This document shows positions 62,534 through 64,000 of a stretch of DNA of 64,000 bases, one piece after another. This stretch comes from Myxocyprinus asiaticus (Eukaryota; Chordata; Actinopteri; Cypriniformes; Catostomidae). Under the pieces are notes generated by a model, which saw nothing but the letters and a program-made list of their open reading frames with translations, ran no database searches and was not told the origin of the DNA. The DNA lies in contig NC_059373.1 in NCBI RefSeq assembly GCF_019703515.2, positions 20,298,281 through 20,362,280 on the forward strand, given 5' to 3'. Numbering within the stretch: position 1 is the stretch's first letter; the number at the start of each line of letters is the position of its first letter. The position numbers were made by a program, and so were the translations under genes.

Positions 62534-63986
62534 AGGGATCTAAATAAAAGTAAAAAGTGTCTGAAAACACAAGAGCTACAGAACTACAGAGGACTAAAAT
62601 CACCTTAAAACCACAGAACTGTCCTGCTGTTTTAATGGACCTGTGAAGTAGTGTTAGAACTAATCCACTGGGCCAAGGCCAAGCTACATTTATCACACTC
62701 AATGAAGGTTATAATTCAACTCAGTGGTACAGCGAATGCTTAGCCAATGTTTGATTACCCTTTATTGCAATTTCTTTCTATACCACCCTTTTGTAAAGAA
62801 TATGGATTAGCCTATGTGTAAATAAAAAGACAAGTCTAACTGCAGGCAAAGAATGCAGAGAGCTTAAAGACCTTGGGAAAACAAAATTTAGTCCATATCA
62901 ATAAGCTTTAAGGTCATCTTTATGCTAGTGTACTTCCAAAACATTGACAAAATTTGTTTTCAAAAGATATAAGCATTTCAAATCTGCTGTCTCTCTCTCT
63001 TCCCGCTAAACAGACCCATGCAAAATCATGACATCACAAAGCTGCTGAGATATTTTGTCCAAACAATTACTTTCTAGAACGAGAACGCATCCTCCCCCTA
63101 CATCTGATCAGAGCACACGGCTGTGTTCTTGCCTGCGCTGATGATACCTTCAAAGGGCACTTCAAAGGGTGCACAGTCCATGCTGAAAGGAAGTTCCAAA
63201 CAATAATCGCTTAAAAAGTGAGTTGTAAATAACATTTATCACCTTTCTGCCCTCTGAGGCTCTCACAGTTGAGGGTAATTGTATTTTAAGGGAATAGGGC
63301 ATAGGGATGATCACTTCTGAAGGGAACTCGAATGCAGGAGTTGGATGCGAGGAAAGTGACTGGAGTTTATTTATATTTTTAATACAGGCATTTTTCTGAG
63401 GTTTCTTGGGATGTACAGCAGGATGAACAGTGAGTGTTCTTTATTCTTTTATGTTTAGTGTATTATGAGTCAAAACACTGATATATTATTATCTTTTACT
63501 TGCTTGTTTCTCATTTATCTGTATTGAACTTGCAGGTTTAATAGAAGCTTAACTTGGTCGGTTAGATCATCGTTCGGTTCTCAAGTCACTGGAAAAGCGG
63601 ACGGACTCGGTAGTGAGATCGATTCACAGTTTCCCCGGCTGAACACCGGCTCTGGCATGAGAAGCACAAGCCGTTTAACAAGTCCTGCCCTGCCCCCAAC
63701 TTCATGTTTCTGTAGGAAAGACATCAACAGGCCAAAGAAAACTGTGCTCTTCAAGGCCCTTCATGAGGACTTTAAATGCCTTGAAGTATGTGTGTCTCTT
63801 TTCTAGATGAAATGTTATTTCAAAAAGGTCAATCAGAGGACTGACATGAGGGCACATTAATGTGCTGCGTTGCTTGGCAACCATAAAAAGCCTTCAGTCA
63901 AGCGAATAAACTGTATTACTTTGTGGAAGCATTGCTTAATCTGGTTATTAATAATAAATGTAACGTATTAATAATGTAAATGAATG
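62534..63986. other. Intron or upstream region, mostly unassigned
   Basis: 62904-63095 resembles the interior of the TTAAAGACCCCATG MITE family (ttaaggtcatctttatg..., taaacagacccatgc). I searched here for the missing VPS50 start exon and did not find it. The rest is unassigned. Confidence 0.4.
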
Positions 63987-64000
63987 GGGGCCTGGGTAGC
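63987..64000 (+). mobile_element. SINE 5' end, cut by window edge
   Basis: The last 14 bases, GGGGCCTGGGTAGC, are identical to the first 14 of the SINE at 62098, so a further plus-strand copy very likely continues beyond the window. Confidence 0.75.

Overview
This is intron-rich vertebrate DNA, almost certainly from a teleost and most likely a cypriniform fish. No bacterial-type operons, CRISPR arrays or phage genes are visible. The only host gene I can support is VPS50 (syndetin, formerly CCDC132) on the minus strand. Ten exons between 539 and 49866 join in frame with GT/AG splice sites into 280 codons of the N-terminal part of the protein, roughly residues 35-315 of about 960. The first coding exon(s) and the C-terminal two thirds lie outside the window or were not found.

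Layout, in gene order (right to left). 49867-64000 is upstream intron or flank. The exon at 49744-49866 is followed by exons at 46502-46573 and 34352-34405, separated by introns of 3, 12 and 13.6 kb. A compact cluster of four exons lies at 18617-20708. After a 12-kb intron come exons at 6382-6424, 4686-4784 and 539-679. Six of the exons are under 90 nt.

The rest is mostly transposon sediment. Tc1/mariner elements: an apparently intact copy (29299-30867) with a 341-aa transposase; a young copy whose 332-aa frame is open only through compensating deletions (57339-58968); a decayed Sleeping-Beauty-like copy (15421-16869) nested in a hAT element; a deletion derivative (24082-24903); and fragments near 9870 and 43200. 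hAT-type elements with 8-bp target duplications lie at 15065-17287, 32843-33762, 41637-42974 and 59510-60773. There are several Angel-like palindromic MITEs, four copies of a tRNA-derived SINE (two with clear target duplications, one cut by the window end), a solo LTR with a CTTAT duplication (40143-40606), LTR-retrotransposon remnants (about 9914-10593, 36815-38970, perhaps 27617-28500), a large interrupted palindrome (54120-55608) and microsatellites.

I found no convincing new multi-gene system. The points most worth a second look are the intact Tc1 copy, the open but catalytically broken Tc1 frame, the nested and dated insertions (including a duplicated intron segment that serves as an empty-site control), and the 39-bp minisatellite open in several frames. 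Repeat family names come from memory of teleost repeats and need a library search.
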